DNA of 64,000 nucleotides from Hoplostethus atlanticus (GCA_034670405.1 JAXDDX010000043.1:1-64000); one strand, 5' to 3'; numbered from the stretch's first letter, positions 10,086-20,649 are shown. Numbers and translations: made by a program. Notes: generated by a model from the sequence alone, not told the origin.

Positions 10086-11006
10086 TCAAATGCCTGTTGA
10101 CACCGCTCCGTCCACTGGACCGGATCTGGCGCGCCCTTTCGGGTTAGGTCGGTCAAGGGGCTGGTCAGCTCCGAGAAGCCCGGCATGAACCTCCAGTAAT
10201 AGCCAGCCAGCCCCAGGAACCGCTTCACCTCTTTTTTCGACTTGGGTCTTGGGCAGGCCGCAACCGCTGCGGTTTTGTCTATCTGGGGCCTGCCTCAACG
10301 ACTCGAGCACTGCTCCCACCTGCTGCATGTGCCGTTCCCAGCTGTCACTGTGGATGATGACATCATCCAGGTAGGCAGCGGCCTACGCAGCATGTGGGCG
10401 CAACACCCGGTATATGAGGTGCTGGAACGTGGCGGGGGTGCCAACAAGCCGAGCGGGAGTGTCACAAATTGGTACAAACCGTACGGAGTAGAGAAAGACG
10501 TTTTTTCCTGGGACTCTGGAGAAGGGGAAGGGAAGGGAATCTGCCAGTAGCCCTTGGTTAAATCCAGTGTTGTGAAAAAGCGAGCGTTGCCTAACCGGTC
10601 TAGTAGCTTGTCAACCCGAGGCATTGGGTAGGCATTGAACTTTGACACATCATTCACTCTGCAGTAGTCCACATAGAACCGTATAGACCCATCGGGCACA
10701 CCAGTCGCTGTTGGACTCTTCTACCACCCCCATCTGCAGCATGGCCTTCAATTCTGCCTGCACGACCTTACGCTTATGCTCGGGCAGGCGATACGGCCGG
10801 GTGCGTATTTTCACCCCAGGGTTGGTCTCTATGTGGTGGTGAATGAGCGTTGTGGGGCCTGGCAGGGGAGAAAACACATCGGCAAATCGCTGCTGTAAGG
10901 CGGCCACGTCTGCACTCTGGCTCAGTGAGAGATGGTTATCACAAAGGGTCGGGGTTTGATTGGCCAATTTTGGAACCTCCGGACCCAACTCATCTCTCTC
11001 GATCAC
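10086..11006 (-). pseudogene. Reverse transcriptase region of the Gmr1-type element
   Basis: The frame starting at 11006 covers a linker and the first RT block (RPYRLPEHKRKVVQAELKAML, then MGVVEESNSDW). It is continued in another frame by PDGSIRFYVDYCRVN, ARFFTTLDLTKGYWQIP and STPYGLYQF. The catalytic YLDD box is readable on the minus strand at about 10345-10380, again in a shifted frame. The three frames show that the domain is broken, but all main motifs are recognisable. Its position downstream of integrase is the unusual point. Confidence 0.78.
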
Positions 11007-11116
11007 CGAGGTGGCCAGCGAGACGGACTCCGCCTCACCCCACGCTTTAAGGAGGTTGACGTGATAAAGTTGTGTCGTTCCACCTCTGTCAGTACGCTCA
11101 ACCTCATAGAAGCACT

Positions 11117-11676
11117 TTATCCCGGTGAAAACTGTCTTAGCCGCGCCCCTCTGTCATACAGCTGCCGTTGACGTTCCTGGGCCTGGAGCAAATTCTCATG
11201 TGACAGCTGCCCCAGCGTGTGGAGTTTTGCTCGCAGGTCCATAACATACTGAATCTCATTCTTACTCATGCTAGGACCTTCCTCCCAGCTTTCTTTAATC
11301 AGGTCCAGCACCCCCCGGGGTCTCCTGCCGAACAGGAGCTCAAAGGGAGAAAATCCTATGGAGGCCTGGGGCACCTCCCGCACTGCAAATAACAGAGGGT
11401 CCAGCCATTGCGTGCATAATACACCAAGACTAATACAAAGCGATATCCTTGTGCACTGTGGTCTAATGGCCCGATGATGTCCATACCAAGTCTTTCAAAT
11501 GGCACCTCAACTAAGGGAAGAGGGCGCAATGGCGCTTTTGGGGTGGCCGGATGATTAACTCGCTGGCATTCGGGGCAGGTGGCGCAGCACCTCTGCACGT
11601 CCGCCCAAATGCCCGGCCAATAGAAGCGGTCCATTATCCGCTGTAGTGTTTTATCATAACCGAGGTGTCCAGCCAT
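11117..11676 (-). pseudogene. Integrase region of the Gmr1-type element, core deleted
   Basis: The N-terminal zinc-binding part is clear (GHLGYDKTLQRIMDRFYWPG, then CATCPECQ), followed by the start of the catalytic core (GMDIIGPL with the first Asp). The reading then jumps near 11400 to REVPQASIGFSPFELLFGRRPRG, the late-core block, so the middle of the core with the other acidic residues is deleted or scrambled. The C-terminal part follows to 11117. It precedes reverse transcriptase on this strand. Confidence 0.8.
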
Positions 11677-11689
11677 CGGGTTTACTCAA

Positions 11690-12159
11690 CTGGGTGATCT
11701 TGGCTCACTCTATACAGTCTATCCCTCATCACAGAAAAGTATGGGTGAGCGAGCGCGGCGTCAGGGCGCACCTTTTGACCATCAATTTGCATAATTCGGT
11801 CGAAGGCAAAGCGTAGGGTGTCGTCACTAGACTGCTCGAGCGGAAAATCTTCCGTGGGGTAGACTACCAGAGCCGGGGGAATCCCCGGGCGGGGTTCCTC
11901 CGCCCCGCCCCCTCGTCAGGGTCGGGCGACCTCGCATCACCACTGAGCACCGCGCAGTACTCATATTTCCCTAACAGCCATGAACGCACCCCCGCAGTTT
12001 CCCACACTAGTAGCGAAACCAGGCCAATCGGTGCCTAATAATAAGGGGTGCGACAGGTGGGAACTAACCGCGGCCTTTATCGTATGCTTTTCCCCCGGTA
12101 ATGAATTTCCACTGGCACCACCGGATATGTGTGGATATCCCCATGCACGCACTGAATAT
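11690..12159 (-). other. Internal region between protease and integrase of the Gmr1-type element
   Basis: No long frame survives here. The sequence is GC rich and continuous with the element on both sides. In this element type the stretch between protease and the integrase zinc finger is short and poorly conserved. I see no inserted repeat. Confidence 0.4.
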
Positions 12160-13225
12160 TCACGACACCTCCACCAGAGCCCCGGGTCGAACCAGGCTTT
12201 GATGGATCATGGTCTGCGTACAGCCAGAATCCAGCAAAGCCTGGTGTCTACCCCCTTGAATCCTTACCGGGATACGGTAGGTCCCCTCCAGACCGGGGGA
12301 GGAGGCTGGCGGTCCGGCGACCCGGACCACTTGCTGAGCCGTCCGCACCGCCAACACTCTGCCCAGGCGCTTTGAGTCGCCATCTGTGGGCCCGCCCCGA
12401 CCTTGTGAGCGGGAACCTGCGGAGACAGGGGAGACAAGAAGGGTTAGTGGGGCGAAGACTGGGTCTGGGGGGAGGCGTTGGGCCCGGGGAGTGGAAGAAC
12501 GGCCTCTTCTGGGGAGCCAGGATGGGGAGGGGCCCCACACTGGTCCTGGGGTCGGACGGGGAGGGCCGCGTCCAGGCCGGCCGGTCGGTGGCAGCAAACC
12601 CAGGCGGCTATGCGGGCCGGGAGCCCCCCCCAGGAACTGCTCGAGCACCACTGTGTCCACCACCTCGTCCATAGTGGAGGCCTCCGGCTGGAGCCAATGC
12701 CTGGCCGCGTCCCACAGCTGGTGGCTGTAACCGAAGGGCCGCCCGGCCCTCCCGTACGCCAAGCCACAGAACCGCTGGCGGTATCCCTCTGGCGTCAGCC
12801 CCAGGCGGTCGAGGATTGCCTTCCTCACCGCAGCGTAGTCATGCCGAGCGGCTGCTGGCTGCCGGCAGACTGTGGACTGTGAGCTGCGCCTCCCCGGTGA
12901 GCAGTGGTATCAGCTGCAGGGCCCGCTCCTCCGGGGTCCACCTGCTCACGTCCGCCGACAGCTCGAAGGCGGCGAGGAAGGTCTCGGCATTGTTGTTGCC
13001 GGTCATCCTCTGGAGGCTGACTGGGGCTGGGGCTGCGGGCCGATCTGCCCCAAGGTCCCGCAGCAGCTCATGCAGCGCCCCGCGGTCCTCCGCCTGGGAC
13101 TGTGCGACGGACAGGAGGGTCTGCGTCTGCTGCTGCAGGACCGCTGCCTGTGCCTCCTGCATGGCCACCAGAGAGCCGACCAGGTTCTTGAGAGGGGATG
13201 ACTCCGCCCGGCGTTCGTCTGCCAT
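12160..13225 (-). pseudogene. Gag and protease region of the Gmr1-type element
   Basis: Gag starts at 13225 with an ATG directly inside the 5' LTR and runs to about 12839. It is then continued in another frame from 12828 with a SCAN-like segment (ILDRLGLTPEGYRQRF, then VVDTVVLEQFLGG). Toward 12200 an aspartic protease core is visible (VRIQGGRHQALLDSGCTQTM), with the catalytic D-S-G present. A one-base shift around 12830 separates the two gag halves. GC content is high, which keeps several irrelevant frames open on the + strand. Confidence 0.75.
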
Positions 13226-13247
13226 TAGATCCCGAACGAGCCCCCAC

Positions 13248-14025
13248 TGTAGCCAACTCGCTACTATACCGGGTTCATGACAGACAGATCAGGCGAGACA
13301 GAGTGTTCAGGTTGGGCGACACGCCGGCTATGAGTATGAGCCGAGTATGAGCTCTTACCCTCGGGCAGACGATATAGAGTACCCAGATGTAAACTCAACC
13401 GTTTTAAAAACTCATTTGTGCCTATCTCAATTAAAATTTTAAATAGTGTTATGTAGGGGTAGGATGTAAGGGTTGTTCAATAGCTCCATGGTGTTCTTAT
13501 CACTGGTTGATATGTGCAATATGTGGAATGTGCAATATGTGGACTGTGCAATATGTGGAATGTGCAATATGTGGACTGTGCAATATGTGGAATGTGCAAT
13601 ACGTGGAATGTGCAATATGTGGAATGTGCAATATGTGGAATTGGTGTTGTTTTACTACAGTATGTGCTGCTTGTTATATGTTGTTTGTTTTTATTATGGA
13701 GGCAGTTATATGTGTCCAAGACAAATTTCCCCACGGGGACAATAAAGTATATTGTATTGTATTGTATTGTTTATTAGCCCTAAATAATAATGTGTACACA
13801 CAGTTAAATGTGGTTCGCTCCGTCCTGTGTGTCTCTCCTCCTGGAGACACACTCTCTCTCTCCGTGTCCCCTGCTCACTGCAAAACATATAGACACACAC
13901 ACACGTTAGTCCACTCAGACCTGATCCGCCGCAGCTGGTACCCCGCCAGGGCGAACCCTCCTGCCAGCCCGACTCCGCCTCCCGCACCCAGCCAACGGCC
14001 CAACCACACTCCCCAGTCTGCCACA
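13248..14025 (-). repeat. 5' LTR of the Gmr1-type element, split by a LINE insertion
   Basis: LTR sequence runs from 13248 to 13326, is interrupted by about 440 bases, and resumes at 13769 with GTTTATTAGCCCTAAAT exactly where the other LTR (at about 9388) continues. Removing the insertion gives a length close to the 3' LTR. The two LTRs differ at scattered positions and in CA-repeat length, so the element is not very recent. Confidence 0.8.
13327..13768 (+). mobile_element. 5'-truncated LINE tail inserted in the LTR, with a 15-bp minisatellite
   Basis: The insertion ends with TTTCCCCACGGGGACAATAA followed by ATTGT repeated several times, the 3' end style of fish CR1-group LINEs with short tandem tails. 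Upstream, at about 13509-13640, a 15-base unit (TGTGCAATATGTGGA and close variants) is repeated about eight to nine times and keeps several frames open on both strands. The rest is A+T rich. A related 3' end in the opposite orientation lies at 17937-18000. Confidence 0.65.
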
Positions 14026-14232
14026 ACTTGATTTTAATACAGCAGGAGTATTAAATGGAATCCAGTAATCGCAACTTTTCACGATTATCATATTGCCATA
14101 ACCGTGACCATAATTGTAATCTCAATTAATATACATTTAATTGTGCAGCCCTACAGCTGGCCAGCCAACCCATGTGAGCCATTTGAATCAGAGCCTGAAG
14201 AGGAACTCAGGAAATCCATGTTCTGTTGCGGA
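14026..14232. other. Short A+T-rich spacer with a GTGCAGCCCTA repeat edge
   Basis: The sequence between the upper LTR and the second Rex1-like copy contains ATAATTGTAATCTCAATTAA and, near 14145, GTGCAGCCCTAC, an edge motif common in fish DNA-element remnants. No coding content is visible. Confidence 0.35.
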
Positions 14233-15300
14233 GAGAGACAGCATCATCTGTGGATCTGTTTGGACGATATGCAAACTGCAGCGGGTCCATGGTATGAGGG
14301 AGGAAGGCACAGATGTAATCCTTGATCAGCCTCTCAAAGCATTTCATGACCACCGAGGTGAGGGCCACCTGTGGGTAGTCATTCAAACAGGCTGGAGAAG
14401 CATTCTTAGGCACAGGGACAATCGTGGATTTCTTGAAGCAGGCGGTGACCACAGACTTCACCAGGGAGAGGTTGAATATCGTGGTGAACACTGGGGCTAG
14501 CTGATTAGCACAGGTCTTCAGTACTCGCCCAGATATGTCATCTGGACCTGCAGCTTTCCTGGTGTTCACCCTCGTCAGAGCCCTCCTCATGTTGTGCTCA
14601 GTCACAGAGACTGTGTGCTCATCCCTAGCGATGGAACTCACTCCAGCTACACTAACAGCGTTATTGTTAGCCGGCGAGCTAGCGGTGTTGTTGCTAGCCT
14701 CAAACCGTGCATAAAATGAGTTCAGGTCGTCAGCTAGGGATGCGTCAGCTCTCACAGTTGAGGGGGGACTGCCCTGGTAGTCAGTTATAGTCCGTAGTCC
14801 CTGCCATAGGCGTCTGGTGTTGTGCTGCTCCATCTGCGACTCCACTCTGTCTCTGTACTTCCTCTTAGCTTCCTTCACTGGCCTTCTCAGTCCGTAGGAC
14901 GCCGCCATGTTGCCGGATAGAAGTCCAGAGTTATAAGCAGCAGTACGGGTGTTCAGAGCATCGCAGACGGATCTGTCAACCCACGGTTTTTGGTTAGGAA
15001 AGGTCCCCCGTGGGGACGATGGTGTCGGCTAGCGTTGCTATGAAGCTCGTAACTACTTCCGTAAACTCGCTGACGTCACTGGAACTGGATTGGAACATGT
15101 CCCAGTCAACGTCACTCAGAGCGTCATGTAGCTCGGCCTCTGATTGGTCATACCACCACTTTACGTCCCTCGTCACGACCATTTCCTGTGCTATCCTTTG
15201 TTTATACTCCGGTAACAGAGAAATGGCGGCATTGTCTGATTTGCCGAACGGAGGGAGAGAAACAGCCTTGCGGAGCTGCCACGACAGCATCTTGACTCAT
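14233..15300 (-). mobile_element. Second Rex1/Babar-like LINE copy, deleted at the 3' end and internally
   Basis: The frame at 14908-14207 (minus) is the early part of the reverse transcriptase, very similar to the copy at 697-2475 from AASYGLRR through the [14 protein letters not shown] block, where the match stops at about 14233. The frame at 15290-14994 is the end of the endonuclease (FGKSDNAA, then a linker ending DWDMFQSS). At about 15269 the sequence jumps to what is the extreme 5' end of the first copy (CGGAGCTNCCACGAC), so most of the endonuclease is deleted. It lacks the polymerase active site and the 3' tail and cannot move. Confidence 0.82.
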
Positions 15301-15779
15301 CTTGAAGAGATACATACACAGCGAGTGTTATGCAAGTCATCAACAATATGGTAAGTGTGCACAACCTTTATAGGGAGAGTGTAGTTAACATACAGAAAGA
15401 GGTGTAACTTCTCAGGTTCCAGCTTGGTAACTCTTAATGACTTGGCTGTAACTCTCACACTTCTGGGGAACTATGACAGTTTCAGACATACCAGCCAGTT
15501 CAAGGATACCCAGCTACCTGATAGAGATCAGGATAACTAGGAGTAAACTGTTGTGATGTCAAAAGGGGACCTGAAACTAACAATTGAAGAGCACAGTGAT
15601 AAAGGAAGCATTATGCTTATGCAGTGTTTCTTCACAAGGCTATTCAGCATTCCAACACATGGATATACAGTATTACAAAGATAACATAGGTACATAGTAT
15701 TTTCTTCCACACCCAACTAAATGCTATGCTGACTTGGAGAAGCATCTACTGCAGAGAGCGAGAGAGTGTTTTCCTGCAG
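15301..15779. other. No recognisable feature
   Basis: This is A+T-rich sequence with stops in all frames and no clear inverted or direct repeat. It separates the second Rex1-like copy from the BEL/Pao remnant and may be the 5' part of the latter decayed beyond recognition. Confidence 0.4.
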
Positions 15780-16120
15780 AACTCAATACCCTCAGGCTAA
15801 TAAGCCTATCCCAAATAGCAGTATACTACTCCCCTATCTCCTGAGTATGACCCTGAGCTCGGCCTCATCAGAGTGGGTGGCCGACTTTGCAGAGCTGAAG
15901 GTCTTGACCATGACATCATCCATCCCATTATAATGGATCCTAAACATCCCATCACCAAACTCATTATACAGGACTATGATAGAAAACTGCTTCATCCTGG
16001 ACATGAGTGTGTTATAGGAGTAATCAGATGCAGGTTTTGGATCCTGTTGGCTGCCAAGCCATTCACCAACACCAGTGCCACAACTGTCATTCCCAAAATG
16101 GCAGACCTTCCTCCAGCTTG

Positions 16121-17674
16121 AACTTCTCTCTGACTGTGGCACTAACTTCCGAGTTGCAGAAGTTAGTTCTGTCATCTAAACCCACGACCTGCATGCTTGA
16201 CCCTCTGCCTGCTAATCTACTCAAAGAACTTTTCCCTATCCTAGGACCCCCAATTCTCTTATTGATCAATCGGTCGCTCTCCACTGGCACTGTGCCCTCC
16301 GTCTCCACTGTGCCCTCAGTGGCCGTAATCAAGCCATTATTGAAAAAACCAAACCTTGATCGTGAAGTACTTCAGAACTACAGACCAATCTCAAATCTGC
16401 CCATACGGAAATGTAATATATGTACATATAGTAAATTTCCATATATAAAATGTATGTACATGTGAAGGAAAAACATGTATGTACAAACTATATATGAAAC
16501 CTATTAGAAATTGGAACAATTTCATATATGACATATATGTCTAGCCCATACAAATATATATGTTTATGCATTTTGTGACATATATGTCACGTATATAATT
16601 ATTTATACATATAACCTATATGTATTTGACTCCTCTTTTGACCACTAAATGTTAACCAAAATGCGTGCACTCAAATTGGAAACAGTGTCATAATTGAAAC
16701 CAAAACACCAATAAACATGCTTAACCAAATTGTGTTTCGTTTGTGATTTGTTATGTACTGAAATTAGTCACCCACACTGCAGTATGGTGTCGGCCATCGG
16801 TAGGGCCGTCACATACATATACAAATTTTACTATGGATATTTCATATATGTTAAAAACCTATATCGTCATACATCCAGCGGATGTATGTATGTGGTAATA
16901 ATATATCGCCTTATATGTAACATATATGGCAATATCGCTCGCTGATATAGGGGCATATATGTCATATATTACATTTCCGTATGGGTGCTGTTCCTCTCCA
17001 AAGTACTTGAACGAACTGTAGCCAGCCAATTTACGGATTTCATGTCAAAAAACAACCTATTTGATCCCTTTCAATCTGGCTTTAGATCTTTCCACTCCAC
17101 CGAAACTTGACTCCAACTCAACCTCAGCACTATTGCTACTTTACCTGAGTGCAGCCTTCGACACAATTGATCATATGATACTCTTGAATTGTCTTGAAAA
17201 TTATATTGGTATCCGGGGATCAGTTTTTTCTTGGTTTAGGTCTTATCTACTTGATAGATCACACCGCGTCTTTTACAAAAATATGACCTCAGAGTGTTGC
17301 AATGTGGACTTTGGTGTGCTACAGAGCTCTGTCCTAGGCCCACTACTATTCTCTATCTGTTACCACTTTGTGACATTATTCACAAATTCTGCATTAACTT
17401 CCATTGTTACGCCAATGACACTCAAATTTACTGCCCAAACATCTATTGCACGCCCGACCGTCCTGGTAGGCGGATCCCTCTCTGAGTAGCCCCTCTCAAG
17501 GTTTCCTCCATTTTTTCCTAAAAGGTTTTGTGGGAGTTTTTCCTTTTCCTCTCTGAGGGTCCAAGGCTGGGGGATGTCGTGTACTAACCATTTATTGTTT
17601 TCACACGGTGGGCACTGTGAAGCCCTTCTGTAACGGTGATTAAGGGCTATACAAATAAATGTGATTTGATTTGA
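16121..17674 (+). mobile_element. L2-like (CR1 group) LINE nested in the BEL/Pao remnant
   Basis: The + strand reads LLSSKPTTC- and AVIKPLLKKPNLD-type blocks before NYRPISNLP, is interrupted by a MITE at 16402-16983, then resumes with the FDPFQSGFRS block, LYLSAAFDTIDHMILLN and a degraded YAND-TQIY site where the active box normally reads YADD. After an internal deletion it reaches the typical 3' untranslated region and ends with TGATTTGATTTGAT at 17661-17674. It matches the cleaner copy at 37817-39912. It is 5' truncated and dead. Confidence 0.82.
16402..16983. mobile_element. A+T-rich MITE with terminal inverted repeats, nested in the L2-like LINE
   Basis: The left end CATACGGAAATGTAATATAT (16402) is the reverse complement of the right end ATATATTACATTTCCGTATG (to 16983). 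The insertion splits the LINE reading frame exactly between the NYRPISNLP block and the following block, so the boundary is well defined; TGCC on the left and TGCT on the right may be a 4-base target duplication. The interior is full of CATATATG-like palindromes. No transposase is present and the superfamily is not determined. Confidence 0.78.
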
Positions 17675-17933
17675 TCTACACTTCAGTGGAAGCTGGGAAC
17701 GAGAAATGAAATCTGTGAAAATGGTGCTCCATGTTACACTAGGAAATCAACCCACAACAGATGCAGTTCTCCATACTGTCCTGATTGAGGTGGAAGGTAT
17801 TTTAAATTCAACACCCCTTGGATATGTCTCTTCTGACCTGACTGATCCAGACCCAGTCACACCAAATATGTTGCTATTGGGGCAGCATGACTTTTCTCTC
17901 CCTCAGGCAATCTATTGCTCAAGTGACTTTCTG

Positions 17934-17936
<3 letters not shown>

Positions 17937-17966
<30 letters not shown>

Positions 17967-18130
17967 CTCTTTATTGTCCCCAAGGGGAAATTGCAGTTTG
18001 CAGCAGTATAAGACAAGAGAGGCACACATCACTATACAATAAACAAATTTATTGTCTTATATTTCACTAAATAAGTATCAGCAGCCACTAATAGGCATAC
18101 ATGTCAGTCTCTCAATAAGATATGATTGTC
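17937..18130 (-). mobile_element. 5'-truncated LINE 3' end with (GATA)n tail
   Basis: A (GATA)n run at about 17937-17967 is followed by GCTCTTTATTGTCCCCAAGG and GGAAATTGC. On the minus strand this reads as CCCTTGGGGACAATAAAGAG followed by a TATC repeat, the same 3'-end style as the insertion at 13700-13768. It abuts the BEL/Pao remnant at 17936. Only the terminal part is present. Confidence 0.55.
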
Positions 18131-18164
18131 TAGGGGAGGTCGCAATGACTTGCTCATGCTATCA

Positions 18165-18600
18165 ATGTGCTGAATGCCATGCTTGCTATGTTCGCTGTTT
18201 GCCACATGCTCGCCGTTGGATGCTGTGTTTGCCGCATGTTCGCCGCTGGCTGCTATGTTCGCCGTTTGCCGCATGCTCGCCGTTGGGCGCTATGTTCGCC
18301 ATTTGCCGCATACTCGCCGTTTGGGGCTATGCTCGCCGTCAGCTGCTATGTTCGCTCCACCAATACACATAATATAGCAGGCGACCAATCGTCTGCTGCC
18401 CATGATCACTCAACCATCCACGCTTGCAATGCTCGCAATTATGCTGCCATGCTTGCCGTTTGCTGCCATGCTCGCCGTTTCGCTGCTATGTTCGCCGTTT
18501 CGCTGCCATGCTCGCTGTTGGCTACTTTGCTCGCCGCTGCTGTTAGGTTTGCTGTTATGCTCGCCGTTGGCTACTATGCTCGCTGTTGCCGCTACTATTG
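18165..18600. repeat. Degenerate GC-rich minisatellite built on TGCTCGCCGTT
   Basis: The motifs TGCTCGCCGTT, TATGTTCGCCG and TTTGCCGCATGC recur roughly every 27-30 bases across the interval, interrupted around 18355-18420 by non-repeat sequence. Because the unit lacks stops, frames of 60-155 codons are open in several phases; I regard these as by-products. It looks like a locally expanded tandem repeat. I do not recognise the unit. Confidence 0.65.
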
Positions 18601-18784
18601 CATATTTGGGGGACCGCTGTGTCCATACAAATAAGGATAAAAGTAGAATACCCGGCCGGTTCTGATCCTGAATCAGCTTTGATGCAGCAGCTCAGTATTC
18701 AGGATATCAGTTTTGGGTGTCCTCATGGAAATAGTGGGTGCTCCACTATAAACATAGTTTTATTCATATAGTATATTCCGTGTC

Positions 18785-19010
18785 TGCCAAAGGGTCCCTT
18801 TGCCCGTGTGGCGCCCGTCCAGCTCGCATGAGTCGGGCGTGGCGGCCGGGGAACCTCTGGTTCCTCGAGTCCGTCCGCATTACGTGCGCGTCAGCGGAAG
18901 GGGCCTACCTCACCCAAGTTCGGTCCGAGGCAGCGTCGCCGCAGCCCTCGTCGAGGTTGGGGGCGACGACGGCACTGCTGCACAGCTTGAAGCCAAGCTG
19001 CAATAATCAC
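18785..19010. other. Isolated GC-rich island of unknown nature
   Basis: About 225 bases rich in CpG lie between A+T-rich sequences. Two overlapping + frames (18738-19037 and 18800-19006) stay open, but neither shows a domain I recognise. It could be a fragment of an exon, an LTR or a structural-RNA-derived repeat. Confidence 0.35.
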
Positions 19011-20640
19011 ATCACAGGATGTAGTTTGCATATTTAGACAATAAATGGTCAAACTGTTGGCATTTTAAGGAACCTGACTTGTAATAGCCAGAAGTATGGA
19101 GATGGTTCAACCAAGAAACAAACTTTGAATTTATACCTGTGTGAAGGAAGAACCTCAGACTATACCAGATTAAAGGTCTGTATTCATGCAATTGTCTTTC
19201 ACATTGATAGTGTAACATGGAGTTCAAGTATCAGAATAAGGGTTTAAAACAAATCATATAAGAAACCTCATATGATAGCAAAAGGTTTATTAGTTGACAC
19301 ACACAAAATTGTCCAGAGTCTCTATGTCATGTAGTCTCAACCAGAGCTCGTCTCCCAGACCCGATGTTAACCCCTCTCCCAAGCATGCATTTCACTGTTC
19401 TTATATATAGCAGGACAATCTTTTCTTAGGCTCTGAAAATGTTGACCATACTAAGCACTGAGTCCATTGATCACATATCCAGCTCCTGTTTATAGAAATG
19501 ATCAGTTTGGAAACTGTTGAAGCCAGTGGAAGGAAAATCTACCAGTTCCCTGCTTTCGTTGTTGGATTTACAACCATGTTGTCCTGTGGTCTGGCCTCTG
19601 CACACTCTTCTCTACCAAGATGTACGTCTTGACTCAGTCCAAGGCGCCATACAGCTGCAGGACCTAGCATTCCAAAGACACCTGTAGTGCTGGAGCCTCA
19701 GGATTCATCTAACAGAGATGCCCCTGTCTTCTTCCAGTTGCTGTCTTCAAACTTCACAAAATAATTCTAAATATATTTTACCATGTTTCATGCCTATATA
19801 CATTCATGCAAATCAGCTCATAACAAATAAATTGGACTGGAATCAGATATTGGCAAGTCGTTGGCTATTTGCATGTGCATGGAGAATTCTGTTGTTAAGG
19901 CAAGGCACCACAGGTGAATAGAAAAAAATATCCTTTCATCATATCAGAATGAAATTTTAAATATGGAATTACAAACCCGTTTTGTATTACAACTTTTATT
20001 TATTATGTTATTAACGTTCATAAAATTGCATGTCAGTTCGAAGAGTTTTTTTCTCAGTGGATAAAGTCAAAGTACATCCTGTTTCATTTTGATGAATAAC
20101 TAAATAGTAATTTACAGAGGGATTTGTAAAAAATGTTTTTGGGTGAATTATTTACAAAATACTATGGGTATGGCAAACATTATTTTCTTTTGTCTTTTTT
20201 CAAATGAAACACCCAATAGAGGCAGCAGGTGAAATTCAATGATCATATCTATGAGTCTGAAAAAAATGTTTTGCATACAAGAAATATGCCATTTTTAGAA
20301 ATGTTCAAAATGTTAAAGTTAAAACATACAAACAAACTATTTATAGGTGTTTTTGGTGATATTTTGTATATTTTATGAAAACTACAGTAGGTACAGAAGC
20401 AAAATATATCTGATTAACAGATTATCAATTAATGTAATCTGTTGTATTAACATATATAACAGATTACCACAGTGTGACAAAGCACCGCGTTCTCTGATCC
20501 CGCAAGGTATTGTGGGTATTTGAATGTTTGTTATCACAATACATTATTTGTGTAAAAGGGTAAAAGTATTTAGTTTCCTATGTTCAAAATAAAGTAAATG
20601 TTATTAACAGCAATATGTTATTTACAATCTTTATAATAGG
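19011..20640. other. Mostly A+T-rich sequence, one possible LTR, no gene
   Basis: From 19255 to 19920 there is a moderately complex segment with AAAGGTTTATTAG near its left edge and TTCTTATATATAG near 19400, a layout that would suit a minus-oriented LTR. No TG...CA boundary or duplicate was found. From 19920 to 20640 the sequence is strongly A+T rich with stops in every frame. No exon-like segment is visible. Confidence 0.3.
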
Positions 20641-20649
20641 CATTTACAT

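Larger units (their letters stand above)
9305..14025 (-). mobile_element. Gmr1-type Ty3/gypsy retrotransposon, full length with both LTRs
   Basis: Two similar LTRs (9305-9622 and 13248-14025, the latter interrupted) bound a minus-strand gag-pol. AACTT occurs at both outer edges (9301-9305 and 14025-14029), fitting a short target duplication of one insertion. Next to the upper LTR a GGGGGCTCGTTCGGGAT-type primer-binding region is readable on the minus strand. Reading along the minus strand, the order is gag, protease, integrase, reverse transcriptase, RNase H. Integrase before reverse transcriptase is the copia-like order described for the Gmr1 group of gypsy elements. Frame breaks and a deletion in the integrase core show the copy is dead. 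Confidence 0.85.
15780..17943 (+). mobile_element. BEL/Pao LTR-retrotransposon remnant, interrupted by an L2-like LINE
   Basis: Left part (15840-16118, +): EYDPELGLIRVGGRLCRAEG, then HPITKLIIQDYD and LLHPGHE, ending MADLPP; this is the Pao-type region leading into the integrase zinc finger. Right part (17675-17942): LHFSGSWERE, then VLIEVEGILNSTPLGYVSSD and DPDPVTPNMLLLGQ, the late integrase region of the same group. Both read in the same direction and flank the L2-like LINE at 16121-17674. The catalytic core expected between them is absent, so there was also a deletion. The right end runs into a GATA repeat at 17937. Confidence 0.72.

Noticed and set aside
12372..13280. Plus-strand ORFs of 100-154 codons
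   Set aside because: They mirror the GC-rich gag and protease region of the minus-strand gypsy element and have no recognisable motif.
13509..13640. Regularly spaced 15-bp repeats, CRISPR-like at first sight
   Set aside because: Units are directly adjacent with no unique spacers, and the setting is a vertebrate LINE tail. It is a minisatellite.
18167..18634. 155-codon Ala/Val/Cys-rich ORF
   Set aside because: It is created by the TGCTCGCCGTT minisatellite, which is open in several frames.
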